64,000 nt of DNA from Bog-473 sp963809825 (GCA_963809825.1 CAWELJ010000004.1:62001-126000), one strand, 5' to 3'; positions 50,078-59,478 are shown, counted from the stretch's first letter. The notes: generated from the letters alone by a model not told the origin. A program made the numbers and translations.

Positions 50078-50545
50078 CTAGATCGCGCGCTGGGTCGTCG
50101 CCCGCAGGCGGCGGGCGAGGGTCCGTCCGAGGTCGAAGAGGATCTGGCGGGACAGCCCGGGCGCCTCCCGGGCCAGCGCCTCGAAGTCGGCGTGGCTCAG
50201 CTCGGCGACCTCACCGTCCGTCCGGGCCTTGACGAGGGCGGAGCGTCCCGCCGCGTCGAAGAACGAGATCTCGCCGAGCACGCTGCCGGGGCCGACGGTG
50301 CTGACCAGGCGGGTGCGCCGGCCGGAGGTGGGCGCGAGGACATCGAGGGTGCCCTCGACCACGAAGACGAGGGAGCGCTCCTTGCTCTCGGCCGCGAGGA
50401 CCGCCTCGCCGGCGGCGACGTTGCGCCGCCGGCAGTGTCGCAGCAGGACGGCCCAGTCCGCATCCGTGGCGTCCGGCAGGAAGGTCTCGGCGGCCTCGTC
50501 CGTCGCGGTCTGCCCACCGGTGCCGGGGTAGTCGAAGAAGCTCAT
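50078..50545 (-). CDS. Cyclic-nucleotide-binding domain protein
   Basis: A 155-residue CNB-only protein. The phosphate-binding cassette LGEISFFDAAGRSALVKA keeps the Gly-Glu and the arginine that contact cyclic nucleotide. The N-terminal ~25 residues are extra and acidic, and the C-terminus is a helix with RRLRATTQRAI. No DNA-binding part. It lies between GH15 (10-base gap upstream) and the FHA redox fusion (22-base gap downstream) on the same strand, so it is probably co-transcribed with the redox enzyme and could receive the product of the cyclase at 45952. Confidence 0.88.
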   Translation of the reverse strand: MSFFDYPGTGGQTATDEAAETFLPDATDADWAVLLRHCRRRNVAAGEAVLAAESKERSLVFVVEGTLDVLAPTSGRRTRLVSTVGPGSVLGEISFFDAAGRSALVKARTDGEVAELSHADFEALAREAPGLSRQILFDLGRTLARRLRATTQRAI

Positions 50546-50555
50546 CGCACGGTGT

Positions 50556-52502
50556 TCATCGCTCGGGACGCCGGTCCCGCGCGTCGGCCCGGATGATGTG
50601 CATGACGGCGTTGATGAGCGCCAGGTGGGTGAAGGCCTGCGGGAAGTTGCCCAGGTGGCGGCCCGAGCGCGGGTCGATCTCCTCGGCGTAGAGTCCGAGC
50701 GGGCTGGCGAACGAGAGCATCTTCTCGCACAGGCTGCGGGCCCGGTCGTGCTCGCCGATCTCCGCCAGGGCGGACACGAGCCAGAACGAGCAGATGGCGA
50801 ACGTGCCCTCCTCGCCCCTCAGGCCGTCGTCGGTCTCCTCGACGCGGTAGCGCAGCACCAGCCCGTCGACCGTCAGCTCGTCGGCGATGGCCAGGACGGT
50901 GTTCCGCACGCGCTCGTCGTTGGCCGGCAGGAAGCGGACCAGCGGCAGCAGCAGCAGCGAGGCATCGAGGGCCGTGGTGCCGTAGTGCTGGACGAAGACG
51001 CCGCGCTCGTCGACGCCGTGCTCGCAGATGTCGGCGTGCATCTCGTCCGCCGCGGCACCCCAGCGCTCGGCCCTCTCCTCATCGCCGTGCAGGCGGGCCA
51101 GCCGCGAGCCCCGGTTGGCCGCCACCCAGCACATCACCTTGGACGAGGTGAAGTGCTGCGGCTCGCCCCTGACCTCCCAGATGCCGCGGTCGGGCTCGCG
51201 CCAGTGCTCGAGCGCCGCCTCGACCAGGCGGGTGAGCAGCGGCCAGTCGCTCTCGCGCATGGAGTCGCGCGACTTGGTGTGCAGGTAGTGCGAGTCGAGG
51301 ACGGCGCCCCACACGTCGTGCTGGCGCTGGTCGAAGGCGCCGTTGCCGACCCGTACCGGCCGTGCCCCCTCGTAGCCCGTCAGGTGATCGAGCGTCTCCT
51401 CCTTCAGTTCGGACTCCCCCCCCACCGCGTACATGATCTGCAGGTCGGTCGTGGCGGACGCCACGTCGGAGACGAAGCAGAAGAAGTCGTTGGCCTCCCA
51501 GTCGAACCCGAGCGTGTAGAGGCCCCACAGCATGAAGGTCGAGTCGCGGATCCAGGTGTAGCGGTAGTCCCAGTTGCGCTCCCCGCCGGGCGTCTCGGGC
51601 AAGGACGTGGTCGCCGCCGCCAGCAGGGCCCCGGTCGGCGCGTAGGACAGGCCCTTGAGCGTGAGCGCGCTGCGCTGCAGGGCCGGGGCCCACTCGTGGT
51701 CCGCGAACGAGCCGTGGGACAACCAGCGCCGCCAGAAGTCGGCGGTGCGGTTGACCGCCTCGTCCGCCTCCTCGTAGGTCGTCGGCGCCGTCGCCCCCGA
51801 CCAGGTGAGCGCCACGAAGGCCTTCTCGCCGGCGCGCATGGCCACCCGGGCCCGGGCGCGGCGGCCCTCGAAGCCGAGACGCAGGTCACTGGTGAGGGCG
51901 ATGGTCGGGTCGGACCCGTCGGCCACGCCGACGACGGACCCGTAATCGTCCCCGGCGTAGGACCACGTGAGCGGGTGGCGCCCGTAGCCGAGCACGGGCT
52001 CGCAGTCCACGGTCACGACGGCCGTCCCGCTGATGCAGTGCAGCGTCCGCACCAGCACCGACTCCGCCTCGTAGTCCGTCGGCACGCGGCTGAACACCGC
52101 CGAGCGCTCGGTCGTGTGGCGCCAGCGCCCGATGAGCAGGGCGTCGCGCACGACGAGCCAGCCGCCGTCGGTCCCCCACGTCGTCTCCATCACCATGGAG
52201 CCGGGCAGGTAGCGCCGACCCGTCGGGACCATCTGGTCGGCGGGCCCGACGCGGAACCCGCCCGCACTGCGATCGAGGATGGCGCCGAAGATGGACGCCG
52301 AGTCCGGGCGCGGCACGCACATCCACTCGATGTTCCCGCTCGGGGCGATCAGCGCGTTGACCTCGCAGTCCGAGATGAAGGCGTAGGAGGCGATCGGCGG
52401 GAAGGCGCTCGGGGCGTTGCGGTCCGGGGAGAAGGATCCGAGTCCCGGCCGTGACCCGGTGCGGGGCTGCCCCCCTCGGGACGGCTCGCCGGCGTTGGTC
52501 AT
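50556..52502 (-). CDS. Glycoside hydrolase family 15 protein (glucoamylase/trehalase-like)
   Basis: A 648-residue GH15-type enzyme. The N-terminal beta domain starts FPPIASYAFISDCEVNALIAPSG, and the (alpha/alpha)6 catalytic barrel carries RNWDYRYTWIRDSTFMLWGL, with the family's acidic residue, and a C-terminal FASPLGLYAEEIDPRSG and HLGNFPQAFTHLALIN with the second acid. In mycobacteria the closest type is a trehalase; the window does not settle trehalose versus starch. No signal peptide, so intracellular. First gene of the run GH15-CNB-redox fusion. Confidence 0.93.
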   Translation of the reverse strand: MTNAGEPSRGGQPRTGSRPGLGSFSPDRNAPSAFPPIASYAFISDCEVNALIAPSGNIEWMCVPRPDSASIFGAILDRSAGGFRVGPADQMVPTGRRYLPGSMVMETTWGTDGGWLVVRDALLIGRWRHTTERSAVFSRVPTDYEAESVLVRTLHCISGTAVVTVDCEPVLGYGRHPLTWSYAGDDYGSVVGVADGSDPTIALTSDLRLGFEGRRARARVAMRAGEKAFVALTWSGATAPTTYEEADEAVNRTADFWRRWLSHGSFADHEWAPALQRSALTLKGLSYAPTGALLAAATTSLPETPGGERNWDYRYTWIRDSTFMLWGLYTLGFDWEANDFFCFVSDVASATTDLQIMYAVGGESELKEETLDHLTGYEGARPVRVGNGAFDQRQHDVWGAVLDSHYLHTKSRDSMRESDWPLLTRLVEAALEHWREPDRGIWEVRGEPQHFTSSKVMCWVAANRGSRLARLHGDEERAERWGAAADEMHADICEHGVDERGVFVQHYGTTALDASLLLLPLVRFLPANDERVRNTVLAIADELTVDGLVLRYRVEETDDGLRGEEGTFAICSFWLVSALAEIGEHDRARSLCEKMLSFASPLGLYAEEIDPRSGRHLGNFPQAFTHLALINAVMHIIRADARDRRPER

Positions 52503-52608
52503 GGTGCCGTCACGGCGCGAGGTACCCCTTCCATCACGGCTCTGACGAAATTGGGGCGCCCGGAGTTACACCCCGGTCTCCGCGTGGGCGGGGGTTCAGG
52601 GTCGGGCG

Positions 52609-53686
52609 TCAGCGGATGGTGCCCGCCCCCGGGATGAGCGGCAGATCCAGCGCGGTGGCCCACCCGGGCGCCAGGTCGTTGACGGCGGGCACGGCGTTGA
52701 GGGCCCGCAGCCCGGTGGCCAGGCAGCCGGCCGCGGCGGCGTCGCGCCCGCTGCCGTCGGTGAAGCGGAAGGCGGTCTCCTGCGTGATCGACGGGGTGCC
52801 CTCGATCTCGACCCGGTAGACGTCGTCCTGCGTGCCGCGGGGCCAGTCCGGCGCGGCATCGGTGCCGACGCGGTTGATGTGCTCGAGGCAGATGCGGGGC
52901 TCGCCCTGGTACATGCCGTCGATGGTGAAGTGGATGGCCGCCACCTCGCCCGCGTTGATCACGCCCTTGGCGGTCGTGATGGGGGCGTCGGTGACCCACT
53001 TCTCCCAGGTGGTCGTGATCGCATCGAGCTCGATGCCGACGGCGTGCGCCATCATCGGCACCGTCCCGCCCCACGACATGACGAGGATGTCGGTGTGCTC
53101 GAGGAGGGGGGTGAACTCGGGCGGGCGCCCGATGCCCATCTCGTCCTCGTAGGCACCCGTGTAGTTGAGGTAGTCGAGGATCTCGAGCGCCTTCACCTTC
53201 TTCACCTCGGCGCACAGGCCCATGAGCGTCATGGGGAAGAGGTCGTTGGCGAAGCCCGGGTCGATGCCCGTAGTGAAGCAGGTGGCGCCGCCCTCCTCGC
53301 AGGCCTCGGTGATGGGGTCGATCCACGAAGGCGGGTTCTGCTTCATGTGCGGCCAGACCCACGGCGTCATGGCGGTCGAGCAGACGTCGACACCGGCACG
53401 CAGGAAGGCGCCCATGTCCCGGATGTTGGCGTCGGCCTGGCCGGCCGTCGGCCCGTAGTGCACCAGGGCATCGGGGCGGAGGGCGACGAGCGCACTCAGG
53501 TCGTCGGTGGCACTGAGGCCGGTGGGTGCGATGCCGCAGATCTCGCCCGACGTCCCGGCCGACCTTGTCCTTGTCGTTGACGCCCACGCCCACCAGCTCG
53601 AAGTTCGGGTGGCGCAGCACCTCGGGGATCACCATCTTCCCCACGAAACCGGTCCCCCAGACGACGATCCTCTTCTTCTCGGTCAT
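52609..53686 (-). pseudogene. DapB/2,4-diaminopentanoate-dehydrogenase-like oxidoreductase, one-base frame break
   Basis: Reads as a ~358-residue NAD(P)-dependent oxidoreductase once one G in the run at 53546-53548 is removed. The N-terminus is MTEKKRIVVWGTGFVGKMVI with a Rossmann loop, ending VGVNDKDKVGRDVG. It continues in the next frame with EICGIAPTG, ALVHYGPTAGQADANIRDMG and CFTTGIDPGFANDLFP. This resembles the actinobacterial dihydrodipicolinate-reductase-like group, not the lysine enzyme itself. The substrate is unknown. The start ATG at 53686 fits. A consensus error is more likely than decay because the rest is well preserved. Confidence 0.78.
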
Positions 53687-53813
53687 GGGGGCATCATCGC
53701 ACCGGGGGCTCAGAACCGCTCGGGCACACCCAACGCGCTTGCGGTCGGGACGTCCCTATGACATTGGTGGCCCCCGTTGGCGGGCGGACGCCAGCAGGTG
53801 CTCCCGGCTCAGC

Positions 53814-55196
53814 TCAGCCGACGCACCCCGCTACCGACCCGAGCGGCACGCAGTTGTCGGGGGCGTTCGCGACGACCAGGGAGAGTTTGAGGAGGACGGG
53901 GCTGCCGAGAATCGTGTAGATGCCGCCTCCATCACCACCGGGGAGCGCCGAGTTGTTGATGACCTGGCTGAAGTTGAGAGCGAGGGGATCACCAACGGCC
54001 GTCGGCATCCCGGTTACCGGATCGATCCCGGCCTCGAAGATCCCGCCACCGAGACCACCGGATGCCACATTGTTGTTGACCTGGCTGGCGTTGATCGTCA
54101 GCGAGCCGGTGCTGGCGGGGAGACCGGCATTGATGTTGGCGATACCTCCGCCCGCACCACCCGGTGCCGAGTTGCTGTTCACCTGGCTGAGGTTGACGGT
54201 CAGCACGCCGGAGCCGGGGAAACCGACGCTGAGGTTGGCGATACCGCCGCCCGCACCTTGACCACCGGGCACCGAGTTGTACTTGACCTGGCTGAAGTTG
54301 ATGGTCATCGTGCCGTGATTCAGGATGCCACCGCCGTCCGACCCGGGTGCCGAATTGCCGTTCACCTGGCTGAGGCTGATCGTTGCGACACCGCCGTTGG
54401 CGATGCCGCCTGCCCCGGCCATCGGTCCGCCATTAGACGTGTTGCCGTTCACCTGACTGAAGAAGAGCTTGAGTGTGCTGCTGCCGGTGCCGGGAGCACC
54501 CCCGTTACCGTTGCCGCTGGCGATGCCACCACCCCCACCCGCCGAGGTGTTGCCGCTCACTTGGCTGAAGTTCATGGTGAGCGTCCCGGCGTGGTTCAAG
54601 ATGCCGCCGCCCCCGCCCCCATTGGCGGTGTTCCCGATCACCTGACTGGAGTTGAGGGTGAGCGTGCCGATGGGGCCGAGGTGGGTGGGGTCCACGACGC
54701 CGCTGGCGATACCGCCACCGGCCATTTGACCGGTGTTGCCGGTTACTCGGGCGTGGTTGAGGGTCACCGCGCCCTCCACATTCAAGATGGCTCCACCGAA
54801 GCTCGCATTTCCACCGGTGAGGGTCACGCCCTGCAACGTGAGATTCCCTCCGGGGCCGTTCACCTGGAAGATGCGGAAGGTCGTGTTGTTGGCGGCGATC
54901 GTGGTGAAGAAGCCGTTGATGGTGATTGCATTTGTCACCACGGGGAGGCCGTTGAATCCGGTCATCCCGCCCCCGTTGTCGACGGACGTGAGCGAGTAGG
55001 TGCAGCCAGGGGCCAAGTTGATGCTCCCGCCCGACACGTTGGCGGCGGTGATCGCGGCGGCCAATGCAGGACCCCCACCCGAGCAGGGAACGAACACGGC
55101 CGGCGAGGCAGAGGCGACGGCGGCCGGGGCGACCGTCAGGGCCAGGACCACGGCACTTGTTCCCAACGCTGCCTTTGCGATCTCGATCGGCTTCAT
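53814..55196 (-). CDS. Secreted right-handed beta-helix repeat protein
   Basis: A 460-residue exported protein. Signal peptide at residues 1-31 (AKAALGTSAVVLALTVAPAA, cleavage near ASA/SPA). The mature chain has beta-helix rungs with about ten SQVxxN units, for example LTMNFSQVSGNTSAGGGGGI and LTVNLSQVNSNSAPGGAGGG, each with an aliphatic strand, an SQV turn, an Asn ladder and a Gly-rich loop. The C-terminus has two cysteines (NCVPLGSVAGCVG). This resembles pectate-lyase-like adhesins or outer-surface repeat proteins; no catalytic residues are evident. ATG at 55196 with GGAGG close upstream. The N-rich, Gly-rich composition sets it apart from neighbours. Confidence 0.85.
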   Translation of the reverse strand: MKPIEIAKAALGTSAVVLALTVAPAAVASASPAVFVPCSGGGPALAAAITAANVSGGSINLAPGCTYSLTSVDNGGGMTGFNGLPVVTNAITINGFFTTIAANNTTFRIFQVNGPGGNLTLQGVTLTGGNASFGGAILNVEGAVTLNHARVTGNTGQMAGGGIASGVVDPTHLGPIGTLTLNSSQVIGNTANGGGGGGILNHAGTLTMNFSQVSGNTSAGGGGGIASGNGNGGAPGTGSSTLKLFFSQVNGNTSNGGPMAGAGGIANGGVATISLSQVNGNSAPGSDGGGILNHGTMTINFSQVKYNSVPGGQGAGGGIANLSVGFPGSGVLTVNLSQVNSNSAPGGAGGGIANINAGLPASTGSLTINASQVNNNVASGGLGGGIFEAGIDPVTGMPTAVGDPLALNFSQVINNSALPGGDGGGIYTILGSPVLLKLSLVVANAPDNCVPLGSVAGCVG

Positions 55197-55327
55197 CGTT
55201 ACCTCCCTGAAGGTGATGACCGTCCTACGCGGAGCCTCTACCTCAGGGGACACAACCACCAGGAGCAAAAGGTCACAATCGAGGTGTCGTGACACTTCTG
55301 TTGCCGTCTTGTCGAGCCCGTCTTCGA

Positions 55328-55524
55328 TTAGCCGGTACGGAGCACCCGGAGCAGCGCGTCGAGGCTTTCGACCTGGTACCTCTCGCGGAGCTCTCCGAGC
55401 GTGGTGTCGTCGGGAAACCCCACCAACGCCGGGTACAGAGCCTTCAGATGCCCGATTTGGTGTCGCCACGCTTCTTCTCGATCCGGCCATCCTCGTTGCG
55501 ATGGCGCCCATCGAGTCCGGTCAT
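55328..55524 (-). pseudogene. Small conserved protein, one-base frame break
   Basis: A strong AAGGAGG ribosome site precedes ATG at 55524, giving MTGLDGRHRNEDGRIEKKRG, after which the frame stops within seven codons. Adding one A to the AAA run at 55456-55458 continues into IGHLKALYPALVGFPDDTTL and then ELRERYQVESLDALLRVLR, a plausible 65-residue protein. The start DGRHR and the layout recall a short, widely distributed bacterial family of unknown function, from memory only. It sits between the SDR and the beta-helix gene on the same strand. Confidence 0.55.
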
Positions 55525-55618
55525 GCGTCCTCCTTCCGCCGATGGTCGCATTCGTGCTGCACCTCCAGCGTGACATCTCGGGCCTGGCTGACCAGGGTCC
55601 TTCTGCCCTTTCGTGGCG

Positions 55619-56389
55619 TCAGAGCGTGCGGAAGAAGCCGCCGTCGACCAGCACCTGGGCGCCATTGATGTAGCTCGCGGCGTCGCTGGCCAGGAACACG
55701 CACACACCAACCATGTCCTCGGGCCGGCCGATGCGCTTCATCGGGTTCATGGCGCCGGCCCGGACCTTCATGTCGGGGTCCCAGGCCTTGGCGATGTCCG
55801 TGTCGAAGGCACCCGGGAGCACGAGGTTGGCGCGCACCTTGGGCGCCCAAGCGCCGGCCAGCCCGAGCGTCAGCGCGTTCAGGCCGGCCTTGGCCATGGC
55901 GTAGGGCAGGTCGCCGGCGCCCGGGCGCAGCGTCCCCGCCGTCGTGACGTTGATGATGGCGCCGCCGTCCCCCTCGGCCATGCGCGTCCCGACCAGCGCG
56001 CTCAGCCGGAACGGCCCGCGCGCGTTCACGGCGTGGACCTTGTCGTACAGCTCCTCGGTGACCGACGGCAGACCGTCGTAGAGCGGCGACATCCCGGCGT
56101 TGTTCACCAGGACGTCGCAGCGGCCGAACTCCGCGTAGACCGTGTCCACCAGCCGGTCACAGTCCTCCCATTTCCCGACGTGGCAGGCGACTGGCAGCGT
56201 CCTCCGGCCCGTTGCAGTTGCGATCTCCTGCGCCGCCACCTCGCAGCCCTCGAGCTTGCGGCTGGCGATCACGACGTCGGCGCCCGCCGTGGCCAGGCCC
56301 TCCGCCACGGCCCGTCCGATGCCCCGGCTCCCGCCGGTGACCAGCGCGACCTTGCCGGAGAGATCGAACAGATCCCCCGGCGTCTTCAT
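55619..56389 (-). CDS. SDR-family oxidoreductase
   Basis: A 256-residue short-chain dehydrogenase. Cofactor loop ALVTGGSRGIGRAVAEG, the DVLVNNAGMSP segment, and the catalytic residues IINVTTAGT and YAMAKAGLN are present; the usual active-site serine position reads Thr. The C-terminus ends GAQVLVDGGFFRTL. ATG at 56389 overlaps the stop of the upstream phosphotransferase as ATGA, so the two genes are coupled. Together with the APH-fold kinase this resembles modules for hydroxy-acyl-CoA turnover. Confidence 0.92.
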   Translation of the reverse strand: MKTPGDLFDLSGKVALVTGGSRGIGRAVAEGLATAGADVVIASRKLEGCEVAAQEIATATGRRTLPVACHVGKWEDCDRLVDTVYAEFGRCDVLVNNAGMSPLYDGLPSVTEELYDKVHAVNARGPFRLSALVGTRMAEGDGGAIINVTTAGTLRPGAGDLPYAMAKAGLNALTLGLAGAWAPKVRANLVLPGAFDTDIAKAWDPDMKVRAGAMNPMKRIGRPEDMVGVCVFLASDAASYINGAQVLVDGGFFRTL

Positions 56390-57438
56390 CCCTGGTAGTC
56401 GCTCGACGCGGCCAGCTCGCCGGCCGCGGCCATGAGGTCGAGGACGACCGGGCCGAAACCCTGCAGCTTGTAGTCGTCGCCGGCGCGCTGGTAGCCCTGC
56501 TCGAGGACGATGGCCAGCTTCCACTTGGCCAGTACGCAGTAGTAGTCGATGTCGTCCACCTGGCGCCCCGACATCTTGGCGTAGTGGTCGAGCACCTCGG
56601 CGCGCGACGGCATGCCGGTCATGTCGACGTAGCCGCCCACGCTCCCTGCACCGCCGCTCGTGTCCTCGGGCCAGGTGTGCACCACCCACCCCAGGTCCAG
56701 CTTGGGGTCGCCGACGGTGCCCATCTCCCAGTCCACGATGGCGGCCAGCCGCGCCGGCGCGCCGTCCTTGAACATCACGTTGGCGAACTGGTAGTCGCCG
56801 TGCATGATGCCCGGGATGTAGTCGATCGGCTTGTGGGCCCGCAGCCAGGCCGACGCCTCGTCGAAGCCGGGGAGCTCGCGCCCCTTGATCCGCTCGAAGA
56901 ACGCGGTCCAGCGGTCGACCTGGCGCTCGTGGAAGCCGTCGGGGCGGCCCAGGTCCTCGAGACCCTTGGCCCTCCAGTCGACCTTGGACAGCAGGGCGAT
57001 GCCCTCCACCAGCTGGTAGGCCAGCCCCTGGCGGGCCGTGAGGTCGGTGTCGAAGGGTGCCGGCCAGACGCCTCGCTCGATGCCCATCGGCGACCAGCCG
57101 TCGACGAAACCCATCAGGTAGAAGGTCCGGCCCAGGACCGCGGGGTCGGTGCACAGGGCGATCGCCTCGGTGTGGGGCACGTCGGTGCCGGTGAGGGCCT
57201 CGATGATCCGCCACTCACGCACGATCCCCTCGTCTCGTGACTCGGGGGCGGCCGGCGGGGGAATGCGCATGGCGCAGTGCAAGTCGCCCCGGCGCAGCTC
57301 GTAGATCTCGTTCTGGCTGCCCCCCGAGATGTAGTGGTGCTCGAGCGGGGCCCCGGTGCCGAGGCCCTGGGAGTCCATCCAGGCCACGAGCCGGCCGACG
57401 TCGGCGATGGTCGGAATCGATTCGTCTGTCGCAGTCAC
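56386..57438 (-). CDS. Phosphotransferase-family protein (APH fold, ACAD10-like)
   Basis: A 350-residue kinase-like protein. It has HYISGGSQNEIYELRRGD as glycine-rich loop, MRIPPP with the lysine position replaced by Arg, the catalytic IMHGDYQFANVMFKDG and the metal-binding IVDWEMGTVGDPKLDLGW. This matches bacterial homologues of the ACAD10/11 kinase domain, known for phosphorylating 4-hydroxy acyl-CoAs, which suggests a role in oxidation of hydroxy fatty acids; that is inference. Coupled to the SDR gene by a 4-base overlap. Leftward from a 256-base gap upstream of the diguanylate cyclase. Confidence 0.88.
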   Translation of the reverse strand: MTATDESIPTIADVGRLVAWMDSQGLGTGAPLEHHYISGGSQNEIYELRRGDLHCAMRIPPPAAPESRDEGIVREWRIIEALTGTDVPHTEAIALCTDPAVLGRTFYLMGFVDGWSPMGIERGVWPAPFDTDLTARQGLAYQLVEGIALLSKVDWRAKGLEDLGRPDGFHERQVDRWTAFFERIKGRELPGFDEASAWLRAHKPIDYIPGIMHGDYQFANVMFKDGAPARLAAIVDWEMGTVGDPKLDLGWVVHTWPEDTSGGAGSVGGYVDMTGMPSRAEVLDHYAKMSGRQVDDIDYYCVLAKWKLAIVLEQGYQRAGDDYKLQGFGPVVLDLMAAAGELAASSDYQG

Positions 57439-57694
57439 AGGCTCCCCTTCCGAAGCTCAGGCGCATTCCCCAGACGACGAGCGCTCTGCTTCGCCGTCAC
57501 CCGGCATCATCGCACCCGGGCCGAGAATGGCGCCCGAACCGAGGTCGTCGCCTCGAAAGGCCCTTCGAACCCGACTCGACGGCGCCGGAGGACGCGAAAC
57601 CCCTGTTCCGAGGAGGAAATGGGGGCACCGAATTCGGATCCGCCAACCGATTTGCACCTTGCAAACAGACACGAACGCGCCGATACGAATTGCG

Positions 57695-59443
57695 GTGAGC
57701 AATGGTTCGACGCCGGGCGGTCGGGACAGCTGGCGCTGGTACTCGCCCCACCGGGCCATCCTCCTCCTGGGCGTCGTCCTGACCCTGGTCGCACTCACCG
57801 GGGCCGTCTTCGGAATCGTGAACTCGACCCGGGCCGAGGCGCTGAACAACACGCTCATGAGCCGGTATCTCGTGCTCCTCGGTCCGGTGAATCAGATCCG
57901 GGCATCGGAGAATGCGTTCCAGATGCTGGCTGAACAGGCCTTCGACCACACGACCCCGGCCAGCACGCTCGTCACCGGAGCGGTGAGTGATTCCAACACG
58001 CTCAACAAGGCCTACCTCACGCTGCAGCACCTGCTCGGGTCGGCCGGCAACGCCGACCTGTCCCCTGCACTCGCAGGCCGGATGGCGACCTTCGTCGCCG
58101 CGCAGTCGAGTCTGGGGGCCTTCCTGGCCGGCGAGCCGGCGACAGCGCAGACCGCACAGCTCGCCAGCGCGGAGAAAGCGGCCGAAGCCAATCTCGACGC
58201 AACCCTCGCCTCCCTGCAGGCGACCATCTCCGATCGGCTGACGCAGACGGCCGACCAGGCCCGGGCGGCAGCGAACAGCGCCCGGGTCGACCTTCTGCTG
58301 TCCCTCGTCATCGGGATCGCCTTCGCGGGTCTCGTCACGACGGTCCTCGCCCGGCACGCCCTGCGGGTCGAGGGTGAGCAGGCCCGGCGGGAGGCCCTGC
58401 AGTCCGACCTGGCCCAGAGGATCGCCTTCGAGGCGAGCCTGCAGACCGCGCTGGAGATGTCGAAGGCGGAGGCATCCGTCTTCAGTCTCGTGGCAGAGGC
58501 GCTGAGCCAGGCTGCTCCGGGCATGCGCTCCGAGATGCTCCTGGCCGATTCGAGCACGGCCCACTTCCGACAGGTGCTCGTCAGCTCCGATCAAGCGGAC
58601 GACGCCGGTTGCCCGGTCATGTCCCCCGACGACTGCCCGGCCGCATCGAGAGCGCGCACCATGGTGTTCCCCTCGAGCGGGGCGCTCGACGCCTGTCCCA
58701 ACCTCCGGGACCGGCGCTGCTCCGCCCTGTGCGTTCCGATGAGCATCAGCGGCAAACCCATGGGGGTCTTCCATGTGACCACCGACGACGGTTCGCCCCC
58801 TTCGGACGTGGTCCTGCAGAACGTCGAGGTGGTCGCCCGAAGGACCTCGGAGCGATTGGCGATGCTGCGCGCCTTCGAGGTCTCGCAGACCCAGGCCAAC
58901 AGCGACTCGCTCACGGGGCTGATGACCCGGAGGAGCCTGGAGACCGCGGTCCGCAAGCTGCGGGACACGGGCACGCCGTACGCCGTGGCCTACGGCGACC
59001 TCGACCACTTCAAGGACCTGAACGACGTCTTCGGACACTCCGCCGGTGATCGCGCGCTGCGGACCTTCTCGCAGGTGCTCCGGGACTCCCTCCGGCCGGC
59101 CGACATCCCGTGCCGCTACGGGGGCGAGGAATTCGTCATCGTGCTCCCGGAGTGCCCGGTCGAAGAAGCACGCCAGGTGCTCGAACGTGTCCGGCTCCGT
59201 ATGGCCGACCGGATGGTCGTCGCCGAGCTCCCGGCCTTCACGATCAGCTTCGGCCTGGCGTCATCCGACCAGGCCGCGACGTTCGACGAGGTCGTGTCGC
59301 TGGCGGACGGCGCCCTGCTCAGTGCCAAGACCAGAGGCCGAGACCAGATCGTCGTCTCCACGGGACACGACGCGCCGGAGCCGACGGTGCCTGCAACCAG
59401 TGACGCATTCGGCATCCGCTTCCGGGAGCCTCAGCGCAGCTGA
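57695..59443 (+). CDS. Membrane diguanylate cyclase (periplasmic sensor, GAF-like, GGDEF)
   Basis: A 582-residue enzyme making c-di-GMP. Two helices (residues ~25-47 and ~200-222) bracket a ~150-residue extracytoplasmic four-helix-type sensor. A GAF-like region follows with a cysteine cluster (CPVMSPDDCPAASRA and CPNLRDRRCSALC). The C-terminal GGDEF domain has the active motif RYGGEEFVIVL and, five residues before it, the inhibitory RxxD site (RPAD). GTG at 57695 gives the usual short cytoplasmic N-terminus, but lacks a ribosome site, so the start is provisional. No EAL domain. Monocistronic; an inverted repeat lies just after the stop. Confidence 0.9.
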   Translation: MSNGSTPGGRDSWRWYSPHRAILLLGVVLTLVALTGAVFGIVNSTRAEALNNTLMSRYLVLLGPVNQIRASENAFQMLAEQAFDHTTPASTLVTGAVSDSNTLNKAYLTLQHLLGSAGNADLSPALAGRMATFVAAQSSLGAFLAGEPATAQTAQLASAEKAAEANLDATLASLQATISDRLTQTADQARAAANSARVDLLLSLVIGIAFAGLVTTVLARHALRVEGEQARREALQSDLAQRIAFEASLQTALEMSKAEASVFSLVAEALSQAAPGMRSEMLLADSSTAHFRQVLVSSDQADDAGCPVMSPDDCPAASRARTMVFPSSGALDACPNLRDRRCSALCVPMSISGKPMGVFHVTTDDGSPPSDVVLQNVEVVARRTSERLAMLRAFEVSQTQANSDSLTGLMTRRSLETAVRKLRDTGTPYAVAYGDLDHFKDLNDVFGHSAGDRALRTFSQVLRDSLRPADIPCRYGGEEFVIVLPECPVEEARQVLERVRLRMADRMVVAELPAFTISFGLASSDQAATFDEVVSLADGALLSAKTRGRDQIVVSTGHDAPEPTVPATSDAFGIRFREPQRS

Positions 59444-59456
59444 CCTCCGCCTTTGC

Positions 59457-59478
59457 GGACGTGTCGTCGACACGGTCC
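59457..59478. repeat. Inverted repeat after the diguanylate cyclase gene
   Basis: GGACGTGTCG and CGACACGGTCC pair around a single T, with one bulged base, starting 14 bases after the stop. It could form a stem of ten base pairs and act as a transcription terminator, although no T-run follows; a regulator site is also possible. Confidence 0.45.

Noticed and set aside
47350..50232. 960-codon frame opposite the FHA redox fusion
   Set aside because: Antisense shadow of the redox gene; the real frame has domains, membrane helices and metal motifs, while this one has none.
53814..55196. Possible CRISPR or tandem DNA repeat
   Set aside because: The periodicity comes from protein rungs. The DNA repeats are imperfect, in frame and without unique spacers.
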